NCBI GenBank assembly: GCA_902795845.1
Contig: CADBMU010000037.1
Span: 1-7,818, forward strand
From: an uncultured Erysipelotrichaceae bacterium
Lineage (GTDB): Bacteria > Bacillota_I > Bacilli_A > RF39 > UBA660
Reading direction: 5' to 3'
DNA: 7,818 nt
Shown here: piece by piece, positions 1 to 6,637 of the stretch
Position numbering within the stretch: position 1 is the stretch's first letter
Layout: each line of letters opens with the position of its first letter
Position numbers and translations under genes: made by a program
Notes under the pieces: generated by a model
Seen by the model: only the letters and a program-made list of their open reading frames with translations
What the model was told of the DNA's origin: nothing
Databases searched by the model: none

Positions 1-54
1 TCCAGCTTCTTTTATTTTTTCATTTTTTATTAAATTTAATTCAGTACTAAACAT
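1..54 (-). CDS. 5' end of an unidentified leftward gene (partial)
   Basis: The reverse strand reads an ATG at 52-54 followed by 18 open codons, MFSTELNLIKNEKIKEAG, and then leaves the window. The start is well supported: a strong AAAGGAG ribosome binding site lies at 64-70 with 9 nt spacing, and a near-consensus promoter sits just upstream. The visible residues are polar and lysine/glutamate rich, with no signal peptide or membrane segment, which suggests a cytoplasmic protein. Eighteen residues are too few to assign a family. It is divergent from uvrA and shares a compact regulatory region with it. I am confident that a gene starts here and cannot say what it is. Confidence 0.7.
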   Translation of the reverse strand, partial: MFSTELNLIKNEKIKEAG

Positions 55-68
55 ATTTGTATACTCCT

Positions 69-97
69 TTGTAAATTTATTATAAATTAATTATGAT
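69..97 (+). promoter_or_regulatory. Candidate uvrA promoter
   Basis: TTGTAA (69-74) and TATGAT (92-97) are 17 nt apart, with a predicted start near 104. Two extended -10-like strings, TGATAAAAT (94-102) and TGGTAAAAT (114-122), offer alternative start sites further on. No LexA/SOS box (GAAC-N4-GTTC type) is visible here, so SOS control is not shown by the sequence. Confidence 0.45.
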
Positions 98-107
98 AAA
101 ATAGCAA
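79..107 (-). promoter_or_regulatory. Sigma-A-type promoter of the leftward partial gene
   Basis: On the reverse strand, TTGCTA (102-107) and TATAAT (79-84) are separated by exactly 17 nt. Transcription would start near 72, giving a leader of roughly 18 nt that begins just before the AAAGGAG site. The spacing and perfect -10 make it convincing even in AT-rich DNA. It overlaps the uvrA promoter, which points the other way. Confidence 0.6.
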
Positions 108-133
108 ATAATGTGGTAAAATAATTAACGATT

Positions 134-142
134 GGAAGTGAT
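134..142 (+). promoter_or_regulatory. Ribosome binding site that sets the uvrA start at GTG 147
   Basis: GGAAGTGAT differs at one base from GGAGGTGAT, the perfect complement of the 16S 3' end. The distance from its GGAAG core to GTG 147 is 8 nt, which is ideal. The upstream TTG at 132 would lie at the very edge of this site and cannot use it, so GTG 147 is the preferred start. Confidence 0.6.
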
Positions 143-146
143 TCTT

Positions 147-2975
147 GTGAAAAATAATAAAATTGTAATTAGGGGAGCAAGAGAAAATAATTTAAAGAAT
201 GTTAACTTAGAATTACCGAAAAATTCTTTAATAGTTATGACAGGTGTCTCAGGATCAGGTAAAAGTAGTTTAGCATTTGATACAATTTATGCAGAAGGCC
301 AAAGAAGATTTGTTGAAAGCTTATCATCTTATGCTCGTCAATTTTTAGGGAATTCTGAAAAACCTGATGTTGATTCAATTGATGGTTTAAGTCCAAGTAT
401 TGCAATTGATCAAAAAACAACTAACAATAATCCTCGTAGTACAGTAGGAACTGTTACAGAAATTTATGATTATTTAAAACTTTTATATGCAAGAATCGGA
501 ACTCCTTATTGTCCAAATCATCATGAACCAATTTATCATCAAAGTATTGAAGAAATGACAAATAAAGTAATGACTTGGGATGAAGGTATTAAATTAGAAA
601 TTTTAGCACCAGTTGTTAGAGATGAAAAAGGTTCACATAAAGAAATATTAGAAGATTTAAGAAAAAATGGTTTTTCAAGAGTAAGAGTTAATGGTGAAGT
701 AAAATTTTTAGATGAAGATATAACTCTTGAAAAAAATATAAAAGATACAATTGAAGTAGTAATAGATCGAATTGTTTTAGCAAAAGAAGAAAGAACAAGA
801 ATATTTGAAGCTATCGAGACAAGTACGAAAATGGCTGATGGATTAGTTTTGATAAAAAAATATGATACTGATGAAGAAATCCTTTGGAGTGAAAAATTTG
901 CTTGTATTAAATGTAATTATTCAATACCTGATTTAGAGCCAAGAATGTTTTCTTTTAATGCTCCTTTTGGTGCTTGTCCAGAATGTAAAGGCTTAGGTTT
1001 TAAAAATGCTATTAGTGAAGATTTACTTGTACCTGATAAAACTAAATCAATAAATGAAGGAGCAATTCAAACATTATCTGATGAACAAAATATATTTTAT
1101 ACTGACGTTAAAACTGCTTGTAAACATTATAATATTGATATGAATAAACCATTCAAAAATTTAACAAAGAAAGAAAAAAATATAGTCTTTTTTGGTAGTA
1201 CTGAACCTCTTGATTTTGTATATACTGCTAAAAATGGTAACAAAAGATATTCTACAGGATTCTTTGAAGGAGTTATTAATAACTTGGAAAGAAGATATAT
1301 AGAAACTAGTAGTTCATGGATTAGAGAATGGCTTGATAATTACATGATGGAACTTGTTTGCCCTGTTTGTCATGGTGCTAGATTAAAAGAAAGTATCTTA
1401 AATGTTTATATCAATAAGAAAAATATTTATCAAATGACGCAAATGAGTATAGGAAAATTGTTAGATTTTATAACTAATTTAAAGCTTAATAATGAACAAC
1501 AAGAAATAAGTAAATTGATAATAAATGAAATAAAAAATAGATTAGAATTTTTAAAAAATGTTGGACTTGACTACTTAACATTAGATAGAATGGCGGGGAC
1601 ATTATCTGGTGGTGAGTTACAAAGAATAAGACTTGCTACTCAAATAGGTTCTAAATTAAGTGGAGTCTTATATGTTTTAGATGAACCAAGTATTGGTCTT
1701 CATCAAAGAGATAATGATAAACTAATAAAATCATTAAAAGAAATGGTTGATTTAGACAACACATTAATAGTAGTAGAACATGACACCGATACGATGCTTG
1801 CAGCAGATTATCTTGTTGATGTAGGTCCTGGAGCTGGAAGAGAAGGTGGTAATATTGTTGCTGCTGGAACTCCAGAAGAAGTTATGAAAAATGATAAATC
1901 TTTAACAGGAAGATATTTATCTGGTAAAGAACGTATTGAAATACCTGATAAAAGACGTAAAGGTAATGGAAAATATTTAGAAATAATTGGTGCCAAAGAA
2001 CATAATTTAAAAGATATTGATGTAAAAATACCTCTTGGAAAATTGGTATGTGTTACTGGTGTATCAGGTTCAGGCAAAAGTTCATTGGTTAATGAAATTT
2101 TGTATAAAGCAGTATTTAAAAATATTTATCCTAAGTCTAAGGTTCAACCTGGTAATTATAAAAAAATAAAAGGCTTAGATAATATTGATAAGGTCATACA
2201 AATTTCTCAGGATCCAATTGGAAGAACTCCTAGAAGTAATCCAGCAACTTATGTTGGGGTATTTGATGACATAAGAGATTTATACGCTAATATGAAAGAA
2301 TCTAAAATGCGTGGATTTGATAAAGGAAGATTTTCTTTCAATGTTAAAGGTGGAAGATGTGAAGCTTGTTATGGTGATGGTGTAAAAAAAATAGAAATGC
2401 ATTTTTTACCAGATGTTTATGTGCCTTGTGATGTATGTCATGGTACACGTTATAACAAAGATACTTTGAATATTAAGTTTAAAAATAAAAGTATTGCAGA
2501 TGTTTTAAAAATGCGTGTTGAAGAAGCCCAAGAATTCTTTGAAAAAGTTCCAAAAATAAAAGCTAAGTTAGATATTATGATGGATGTTGGGTTGTCTTAT
2601 GTAGAGCTTGGTCAAGGAGCGCCAACACTATCTGGTGGTGAAGCAGGACGTGTAAAACTTGCAAAAGAATTACAAAAAAAACCAACAGGTAAGAGTTTGT
2701 TTATTTTAGATGAACCAACTACAGGGTTACATAGCGCTGATATCAAAAAATTATTAGTTATATTACAAAGGATAGTTGATAATGGTGATACAGTAGTAGT
2801 AATTGAACATAATTTAGATGTTATAAAAGTTGCTGATTATATAATTGATCTTGGTCCTGAAGGTGGAGATAATGGTGGAACAATTGTAGCAACTGGAACA
2901 CCAGAAGATATTGTTAAAATAAAAGAATCATATACTGGATTATATTTAAAAAATGTATTAAAAAAAGACAAATAA
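147..2975 (+). CDS. uvrA: Excinuclease ABC subunit A (UvrA)
   Basis: UvrA is the damage-sensing ATPase of nucleotide excision repair. As a dimer it scans DNA, loads UvrB on lesions and then leaves. The product (942 aa from GTG 147, a normal length) has two ABC modules. Module 1 has Walker A GVSGSGKSS at 33-41, signature LSGGELQR at 486 and Walker B LDEPSIGLH with D512/E513. Module 2 has Walker A at 638-646, signature at 828 and Walker B LDEPTTGLH with D855/E856. Zinc-binding cysteine pairs are C253/C256 with C277/C280, C405/C408, and C738/C741 with C761/C764. The N-terminus (IRGARENNLKN) is typical of the family and supports the 147 start over TTG 132. One oddity is that signature 2 reads LSGGEAGR where I expect LSGGEAQR. 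uvrB is not in the window. The stop codon lies inside the shared terminator hairpin. Confidence 0.98.
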   Translation: MKNNKIVIRGARENNLKNVNLELPKNSLIVMTGVSGSGKSSLAFDTIYAEGQRRFVESLSSYARQFLGNSEKPDVDSIDGLSPSIAIDQKTTNNNPRSTVGTVTEIYDYLKLLYARIGTPYCPNHHEPIYHQSIEEMTNKVMTWDEGIKLEILAPVVRDEKGSHKEILEDLRKNGFSRVRVNGEVKFLDEDITLEKNIKDTIEVVIDRIVLAKEERTRIFEAIETSTKMADGLVLIKKYDTDEEILWSEKFACIKCNYSIPDLEPRMFSFNAPFGACPECKGLGFKNAISEDLLVPDKTKSINEGAIQTLSDEQNIFYTDVKTACKHYNIDMNKPFKNLTKKEKNIVFFGSTEPLDFVYTAKNGNKRYSTGFFEGVINNLERRYIETSSSWIREWLDNYMMELVCPVCHGARLKESILNVYINKKNIYQMTQMSIGKLLDFITNLKLNNEQQEISKLIINEIKNRLEFLKNVGLDYLTLDRMAGTLSGGELQRIRLATQIGSKLSGVLYVLDEPSIGLHQRDNDKLIKSLKEMVDLDNTLIVVEHDTDTMLAADYLVDVGPGAGREGGNIVAAGTPEEVMKNDKSLTGRYLSGKERIEIPDKRRKGNGKYLEIIGAKEHNLKDIDVKIPLGKLVCVTGVSGSGKSSLVNEILYKAVFKNIYPKSKVQPGNYKKIKGLDNIDKVIQISQDPIGRTPRSNPATYVGVFDDIRDLYANMKESKMRGFDKGRFSFNVKGGRCEACYGDGVKKIEMHFLPDVYVPCDVCHGTRYNKDTLNIKFKNKSIADVLKMRVEEAQEFFEKVPKIKAKLDIMMDVGLSYVELGQGAPTLSGGEAGRVKLAKELQKKPTGKSLFILDEPTTGLHSADIKKLLVILQRIVDNGDTVVVIEHNLDVIKVADYIIDLGPEGGDNGGTIVATGTPEDIVKIKESYTGLYLKNVLKKDK

Positions 2976-2987
2976 TTGTCTTTTTTT
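2961..2987. terminator. Bidirectional terminator between convergent genes
   Basis: An 11-bp perfect inverted repeat (2961-2971 with 2976-2986) encloses a 4-nt loop, ATAA. It has an A-run on the left and a T-run on the right, so on either strand the transcript shows a GACAA/TTGTC core followed by a U-tract. The uvrA stop (TAA, 2973-2975) lies in the hairpin and the stop of the leftward gene (2986-2988) starts at its foot. Confidence 0.85.
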
Positions 2988-3549
2988 ATCTCATAATAAA
3001 CATTGCTGCGATAATACCAACTGTGAATGTTGTTGCTAGTAATAAAATAGTTGGAAATACTGATCCTTTAGTATTATTTATTTTTAAGCTTCTAGATTTT
3101 CCTACTTCTTTTTGTTTTTGTTCTTCATCAAGTTTTAATAAATCTTCACTAGTTAAAACTGGTAATACTTGAGTAGGAACAGTGATTAATTCATTTTTTT
3201 CATTTATTTTAGGAATATCTTCTTTTTGGGCATCAATAACTTCTTCAGCATGAAATACAATTTCATTTGCATCACTTTTAACATCTTCATTTACTTGTTC
3301 TTCATTTTTAATATCTTGTTTAAATGATTCAACAACTTCTTCACATCTTTTAGAATTTCCAGATAAACGTTTTGCTGCAGCTTTATTAATAAGACCTAAG
3401 AAACTAAAATCACTAATTTTTTGTTCTTGAATCTTACGCTTTTCTAATAATTCTTCAATTCTATTCTTGTATTCTTGCTCTTCGTTTTGAATTTTAGAAT
3501 TTTGATATTCAGTTGGATTCATATAAATTTTGTTATCTTCTTTTTCCAT
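2986..3549 (-). CDS. Hypothetical protein with coiled coil and C-terminal membrane anchor
   Basis: I do not recognise this 187-aa protein. There is no signal peptide. Residues 14-50 are rich in E, K, Q and R with heptad-like spacing and probably form a coiled coil. A short neutral patch follows (FLGLINKAAAKRL, about 50-62), then an acidic, low-complexity linker (about 80-150). Residues 164-185 form one hydrophobic segment ending in a single Arg, so the protein resembles a tail-anchored or single-pass protein with a large cytoplasmic domain. The start has a good site (AAGAGGT, 7 nt spacing) that overlaps the stop region of the upstream DUF1292-like gene. The 17-nt gap implies co-transcription. 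A role in envelope or division scaffolding is possible but nothing in the sequence shows it. Confidence 0.85.
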   Translation of the reverse strand: MEKEDNKIYMNPTEYQNSKIQNEEQEYKNRIEELLEKRKIQEQKISDFSFLGLINKAAAKRLSGNSKRCEEVVESFKQDIKNEEQVNEDVKSDANEIVFHAEEVIDAQKEDIPKINEKNELITVPTQVLPVLTSEDLLKLDEEQKQKEVGKSRSLKINNTKGSVFPTILLLATTFTVGIIAAMFIMR

Positions 3550-3566
3550 CTTTATTACCTCTTTTT

Positions 3567-3821
3567 CTATTTATTTAACATTTCTTTAATCTTTTCAATA
3601 ATTGCAACTTTTTCAGCATTATCTTCAAGATCAATTAATTTTGTTTTACCATTTTTGTCAATAACTATTCTAGAAGCATAAAGATTAGATGTTTCATCAC
3701 CATTATCAATAGAATATACTGCATATTCTTTGTCATTATTACTAATTACATTTAGTAATTCAGCATCTTTAATTTCTCCTTTTTCAGTTTCAACTTTAAA
3801 TGTTTGATTTACATCACTCAT
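3567..3821 (-). CDS. DUF1292-like (YrzB-type) small acidic protein
   Basis: This 84-aa soluble protein resembles the DUF1292/YrzB family of Bacillota, whose function is unknown. The similarity rests on its small size, an N-terminal strand region, YAVYSIDNGDE (33-43), the short LYASRI strand (48-52), and an acidic tail that ends in a helix (LEDNAEKVAIIEKIKEML). The match is by pattern only. The reading frame extends to an ATG at 3836, but GGAGGA at 3829-3834 lies 7 nt before the ATG at 3821 and overlaps the upstream ATG, so 3821 is the better start. It is followed after 17 nt by the coiled-coil membrane protein gene and probably shares its mRNA. A candidate promoter lies immediately upstream. 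Confidence 0.8.
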   Translation of the reverse strand: MSDVNQTFKVETEKGEIKDAELLNVISNNDKEYAVYSIDNGDETSNLYASRIVIDKNGKTKLIDLEDNAEKVAIIEKIKEMLNK

Positions 3822-3828
3822 GTCTAAA

Positions 3829-3834
3829 TCCTCC
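3829..3834 (-). promoter_or_regulatory. Ribosome binding site deciding the DUF1292-like gene start
   Basis: The reverse strand reads GGAGGA followed by TTTAGAC and ATG (3819-3821), a near-perfect site at 7 nt. The alternative ATG at 3834-3836 overlaps this site and has no purine-rich site of its own. Confidence 0.8.
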
Positions 3835-3847
3835 ATATTCTAAAATA

Positions 3848-3876
3848 ATAATATCATAAAATTATTTATTTAGCAA
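3848..3876 (-). promoter_or_regulatory. Candidate promoter of the DUF1292-like/anchored-protein pair
   Basis: On the reverse strand, TTGCTA (3871-3876) and TATTAT (3848-3853) are separated by 17 nt, with a predicted start near 3841, about 7 nt before the GGAGGA site. The -35 box lies in the last codons of the upstream glycan gene. The same -35 hexamer is used by the promoter at 79-107. There is no terminator between the two genes, so readthrough from upstream is also likely. Confidence 0.4.
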
Positions 3877-5167
3877 TTTTTCTTTTATTATCATTAAATC
3901 CGTATATAATTATACAAAATAAGATGGCAATAAAAATACTTACTGCTGGTGTAACTAAAATATGACCAGAAAATAATGAAAGAAGTAATATTAAAATTAT
4001 GCTTGTTAAATATTCTGTATTAATTAAGTTGAATTTTGTTAAAGTTTTTTTTATTACAATATATAAGAATTTTAGAAAAACACTAAAATATATAATAAAT
4101 CCAACTATACCATGACGATAAAAGACTTCAAAATAATCAATCTCTATTGTCTTAGTACTTTCTTTTGTTGTATTAAAATTTTCAATGTATCCAATACCAA
4201 ACATTTTAGCTGGTAAGGATGCATTTTTATAAGCATTATTTGTATTTTTTAAAAAAGTTAATCTTTCACTAAATATTAAGTTATTAATATTATCATAGTC
4301 TGTAAATATTTCTAAAATATTGTTAATTTTATAGTAGTTCATATGAATTTTGATATTCTTGTAAAAAGAAGTTTTAGGTAAAATTAAAATAGTAGAAACA
4401 ATGATTATTAAAAACAATGAAACTAGTAAAGAAATATTTTTATATTTTTTTTCTTTAACATTTTTTATAAAATAATAAAGAAAATTTGTTGTTAAAATTA
4501 TTCCTAAACTTAAAATTGGTACTTTAGTTCCCATTGTAGCAAAAACATATAAAGTAGATAGTATTAATAAACTTCCAAATAATTTATTTTTTTTATAAAT
4601 TAAGTAATAAATAACTATGGGAAGTAAAAAACTTAAAATATTACCAATAGCATTAGCTGATAAAAACCATCCAATGCTTCCTAGTTTAGAATGACTATAA
4701 CTTAAAAAAGAAGTATTAGTGATATCAGCAATTATGATTGAAAAAATATAAATAGAAAAAATTATGACCAGATGCTTTAAATTAAATTTTATTTTGTATT
4801 GTTTAAACATTTCAATAAACGCTATTAAAACTACTGGTAAATAAAAAGTGTTAAGTAAATTTTTGATTTCATAAATTGTAGAAGTTAAATCTTTATAATA
4901 GAAATTAATACCAGTGTATATTATAAAATAACTTCCTATAATTATAAGAAAAAATATATTTTTCTTTTTATGCTCTTTGTTAATAAAAGCTAAATATATA
5001 AAACAAAATACTAAAAATAGTAATCTTACTATAGAACCAATAGTTAAATTAATATTAAATTTTTTAATACTAATTGCTGTAATAATATCTAAAAAAGGTT
5101 GAAAGTATAGAAAAATAATTAATATTTTTTCTATATTTTTTTCTAAAAAACTATTTATTTTTTTCAT
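3866..5167 (-). CDS. O-antigen ligase/polymerase-like polytopic membrane protein
   Basis: This 433-aa integral membrane protein has about 11-12 hydrophobic segments (for example 13-33, 44-62, 70-88, 105-122, 131-149, 168-190, 214-234, 246-263, 352-372, 385-402, 404-424). One large hydrophilic loop spans about 264-350. That loop and its flanking motif IEIDYFEVFYRHGIVG (341-356), plus GWFLSANAIGN (166-176), fit the Wzy/WaaL/O-antigen ligase superfamily, which joins undecaprenyl-linked glycans into polymers or onto acceptors outside the membrane. The substrate cannot be read from the sequence. The start has GGGAGAA at 8 nt spacing, and the first 17 nt overlap the end of the acyltransferase gene, so the two are probably translationally coupled. 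Other polysaccharide polymerases or TuaE-like proteins are equally possible. No glycosyltransferases are adjacent. Confidence 0.8.
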   Translation of the reverse strand: MKKINSFLEKNIEKILIIFLYFQPFLDIITAISIKKFNINLTIGSIVRLLFLVFCFIYLAFINKEHKKKNIFFLIIIGSYFIIYTGINFYYKDLTSTIYEIKNLLNTFYLPVVLIAFIEMFKQYKIKFNLKHLVIIFSIYIFSIIIADITNTSFLSYSHSKLGSIGWFLSANAIGNILSFLLPIVIYYLIYKKNKLFGSLLILSTLYVFATMGTKVPILSLGIILTTNFLYYFIKNVKEKKYKNISLLVSLFLIIIVSTILILPKTSFYKNIKIHMNYYKINNILEIFTDYDNINNLIFSERLTFLKNTNNAYKNASLPAKMFGIGYIENFNTTKESTKTIEIDYFEVFYRHGIVGFIIYFSVFLKFLYIVIKKTLTKFNLINTEYLTSIILILLLSLFSGHILVTPAVSIFIAILFCIIIYGFNDNKRKIAK

Positions 5168-5681
5168 TATAAAATTTCTCCCATGCGCTATTAGTATCTA
5201 AATATTTTATATTTTTTCTTTTTTCTATGTAATTATCAAAAGTTTCAATAACTCGAGCTGGTACGCCAGCAACAACTGAATTATCAGGAATATCTTTAGT
5301 AATTATGCTACCAGCTGCAATAATAACATTAGATCCAATTCTTACATTAGGAAGAATTATACTATTTGAACCAATAAATACATTATTCATAACTTCTATA
5401 CAGCCATTATTATATTCGAAATTTACATTATAACCATCCATATTATTAAGCATATTATGGGTAATATCATGAGTAATAAAAGTAACATTACTTGCTACTA
5501 CAACATTATCATGAAATGAAATTAATTCTGGATCAGCAGGAATAAATCGTGGTTGGAAGAAAAAATTTTTTCCAACACTTTTGAACAAATTGTGTTTTAC
5601 AATATACTTAGTCCTTTTATTGCTCTCAAATATTAGTGCAACTCTTAATCTTTTTAATTGTTTTTTAGTATAAAATTTCAT
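5151..5681 (-). CDS. Left-handed beta-helix (hexapeptide repeat) acyltransferase
   Basis: This 176-aa cytoplasmic enzyme of the LbH acetyltransferase group (maltose/galactoside acetyltransferase, NodL or WbbJ-like) moves an acyl group from acyl-CoA to a hydroxyl, often on a sugar. Isoleucine/valine-led hexapeptide coils run from about 95 to 135 (VFIGSNSIILPNVRIGSNVI, then AAGSIITKDIPDNS), ending in the typical VVAGVPARVI (136-145). H71 or H75 in FITHDITHN is the candidate catalytic base. Basic helices make up the N-terminus. The start has AGGA at 8 nt spacing. It is first in a leftward unit and overlaps the O-antigen ligase-like gene, so a role in decorating a surface glycan is a fair inference. 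From memory, B. subtilis also has a similar acetyltransferase gene (yvoF) in the hprK-lgt cluster. The acceptor is unknown. Confidence 0.88.
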   Translation of the reverse strand: MKFYTKKQLKRLRVALIFESNKRTKYIVKHNLFKSVGKNFFFQPRFIPADPELISFHDNVVVASNVTFITHDITHNMLNNMDGYNVNFEYNNGCIEVMNNVFIGSNSIILPNVRIGSNVIIAAGSIITKDIPDNSVVAGVPARVIETFDNYIEKRKNIKYLDTNSAWEKFYNEKNK

Positions 5682-5704
5682 ATTATCAATCCTAATCTAA
5701 AATA

Positions 5705-5733
5705 ATTTTAGCATAATTTTAAATGCTAGACAA
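5705..5733 (-). promoter_or_regulatory. Promoter of the acyltransferase/ligase unit
   Basis: On the reverse strand, TTGTCT (5728-5733) and TAAAAT (5705-5710) are 17 nt apart, and the -10 is extended (TGC-TAAAAT). The start would be near 5698, giving a short leader before AGGA and the ATG at 5681. The spacer contains an inverted repeat. Confidence 0.55.
5709..5728. repeat. Inverted repeat within the acyltransferase promoter (possible operator)
   Basis: TAGCAT (5709-5714) and ATGCTA (5723-5728) form a 6-bp dyad with an 8-nt AT-only spacer. The dyad just touches both the -35 and the -10 boxes of the leftward promoter, where a dimeric repressor could block RNA polymerase. Six-bp arms in AT-rich DNA can arise by chance. 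Confidence 0.35.
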
Positions 5734-5781
5734 TAATTCTGTTAATATAAAAAAATATTATATAATAAAAGTCATAGGTTA

Positions 5782-5790
5782 TGTTATAAT
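5782..5790 (+). promoter_or_regulatory. Extended -10 promoter of lgt-trxB
   Basis: TGT-TATAAT is a perfect -10 with the extended TG element. No convincing -35 lies 16-18 nt upstream, which is usual for extended -10 promoters. Transcription would start near 5797, just ahead of the GAAAGG site at 5801-5806. Confidence 0.6.
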
Positions 5791-5816
5791 AATTAATAAT
5801 GAAAGGTTAGATAATT

Positions 5817-6629
5817 ATGAGTGAATATATTATTTCTATAGGTAATTTTAATATAAGATGGTATTCAGTATTATTATTAGTTGCAGTAGTTGTAGGGTTT
5901 CTATTACTTGCTAAAGAAGGAAGAAAATATAATTATAGTATAGATTTTTTATTTAATATGTTTTTTTGGATGATTATTTTTGGATTCATTGGAGCAAGAG
6001 CATATTATGTAATATTTAATTTTGATTTATATAAAAATGATTTGATATCAGTTTTTAAAATTTGGGAAGGTGGCCTTGCAATTCATGGTGGCATTATCGC
6101 TGGATTTATAACTTTAGTTGTATATTGTAAAAAATATAATGCAAATTTAATAAAAATCACTGATATGTGTTGTGTACCATTAATTCTTGGTCAAGCTATT
6201 GGAAGATGGGGAAATTTCTTTAACCAAGAAGCTCATGGGGCTGCTACGACTTATGCTAAATTAAAAGATATGCATATACCTGAATTTATAATTAATAACA
6301 TGAACATTGGTGGAATATATTATACTCCAACTTTCTTGTATGAATCTATTTGGTGCCTTTTAGGATTTATAGTTTTATTAATAGCTAGAAAATTTAAATA
6401 TTTAAAAGTAGGTCAATTAACCTCTATATATTTAATGTGGTATAGTGTTGGAAGATTTGTAATAGAAGCTAGTAGAACTGATTCTTTAATGCTAGGTGGA
6501 TTTAAAGTTGCACAACTTGTATCAGTATTATTATTTTTAATAGGTTTATTTGCATTTATGATTTTATCTAGAAGAAGTAAATTTGAAAATCTTTATAGTG
6601 AATCAAATGCTGATCAAATTAGATTTTAG
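5817..6629 (+). CDS. lgt: Prolipoprotein diacylglyceryl transferase
   Basis: Lgt transfers diacylglycerol from phosphatidylglycerol to the lipobox cysteine of prolipoproteins, the first step in lipoprotein maturation. The 270-aa protein has about seven membrane segments and the family motifs in order: GARAYYVIF (59-67), the H90 site in LAIHGG, the signature GRWGNFFNQEAHG (129-141, with R130, N133, N136 and E138), YTPTFLYES (169-177), and GRFVIEASRTDSL (212-224, with R213, E217 and R220) followed by AQLVS. All residues I expect for catalysis and lipid binding are present and the length is normal. The start has GAAAGG 10 nt upstream. trxB follows after 8 nt, so the two form an operon. The hprK gene often found before lgt is absent here, and a divergent glycan unit lies there instead. 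Confidence 0.97.
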   Translation: MSEYIISIGNFNIRWYSVLLLVAVVVGFLLLAKEGRKYNYSIDFLFNMFFWMIIFGFIGARAYYVIFNFDLYKNDLISVFKIWEGGLAIHGGIIAGFITLVVYCKKYNANLIKITDMCCVPLILGQAIGRWGNFFNQEAHGAATTYAKLKDMHIPEFIINNMNIGGIYYTPTFLYESIWCLLGFIVLLIARKFKYLKVGQLTSIYLMWYSVGRFVIEASRTDSLMLGGFKVAQLVSVLLFLIGLFAFMILSRRSKFENLYSESNADQIRF

Positions 6630-6637
6630 GTGATAAA

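Noticed and set aside
55..131. LexA/SOS operator upstream of uvrA
   Set aside because: Only a loose ACA-N5-GT resemblance near 52-60 was seen. The GAAC-N4-GTTC core is absent.
132..146. TTG 132 as the uvrA start
   Set aside because: The TTG sits at the edge of the ribosome binding site that serves GTG 147, and the extra five residues are not part of the family N-terminus.
235..420. 61-codon reverse-strand frame inside uvrA
   Set aside because: It lies opposite a clearly conserved coding region, and its composition is that of a shadow frame.
1808..2077. 89-codon reverse-strand frame inside uvrA
   Set aside because: It lies opposite the region from the end of ABC module 1 to the second Walker A of UvrA, and the protein has no recognisable features.
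3475..3681. 68-codon forward frame across the two small leftward genes
   Set aside because: It is antisense to two genes with good ribosome binding sites. Its phenylalanine/isoleucine-rich product is a by-product of AT-rich antisense sequence.
3822..3836. ATG 3836 as the DUF1292-like gene start
   Set aside because: This ATG overlaps the near-perfect GGAGGA site that serves ATG 3821.
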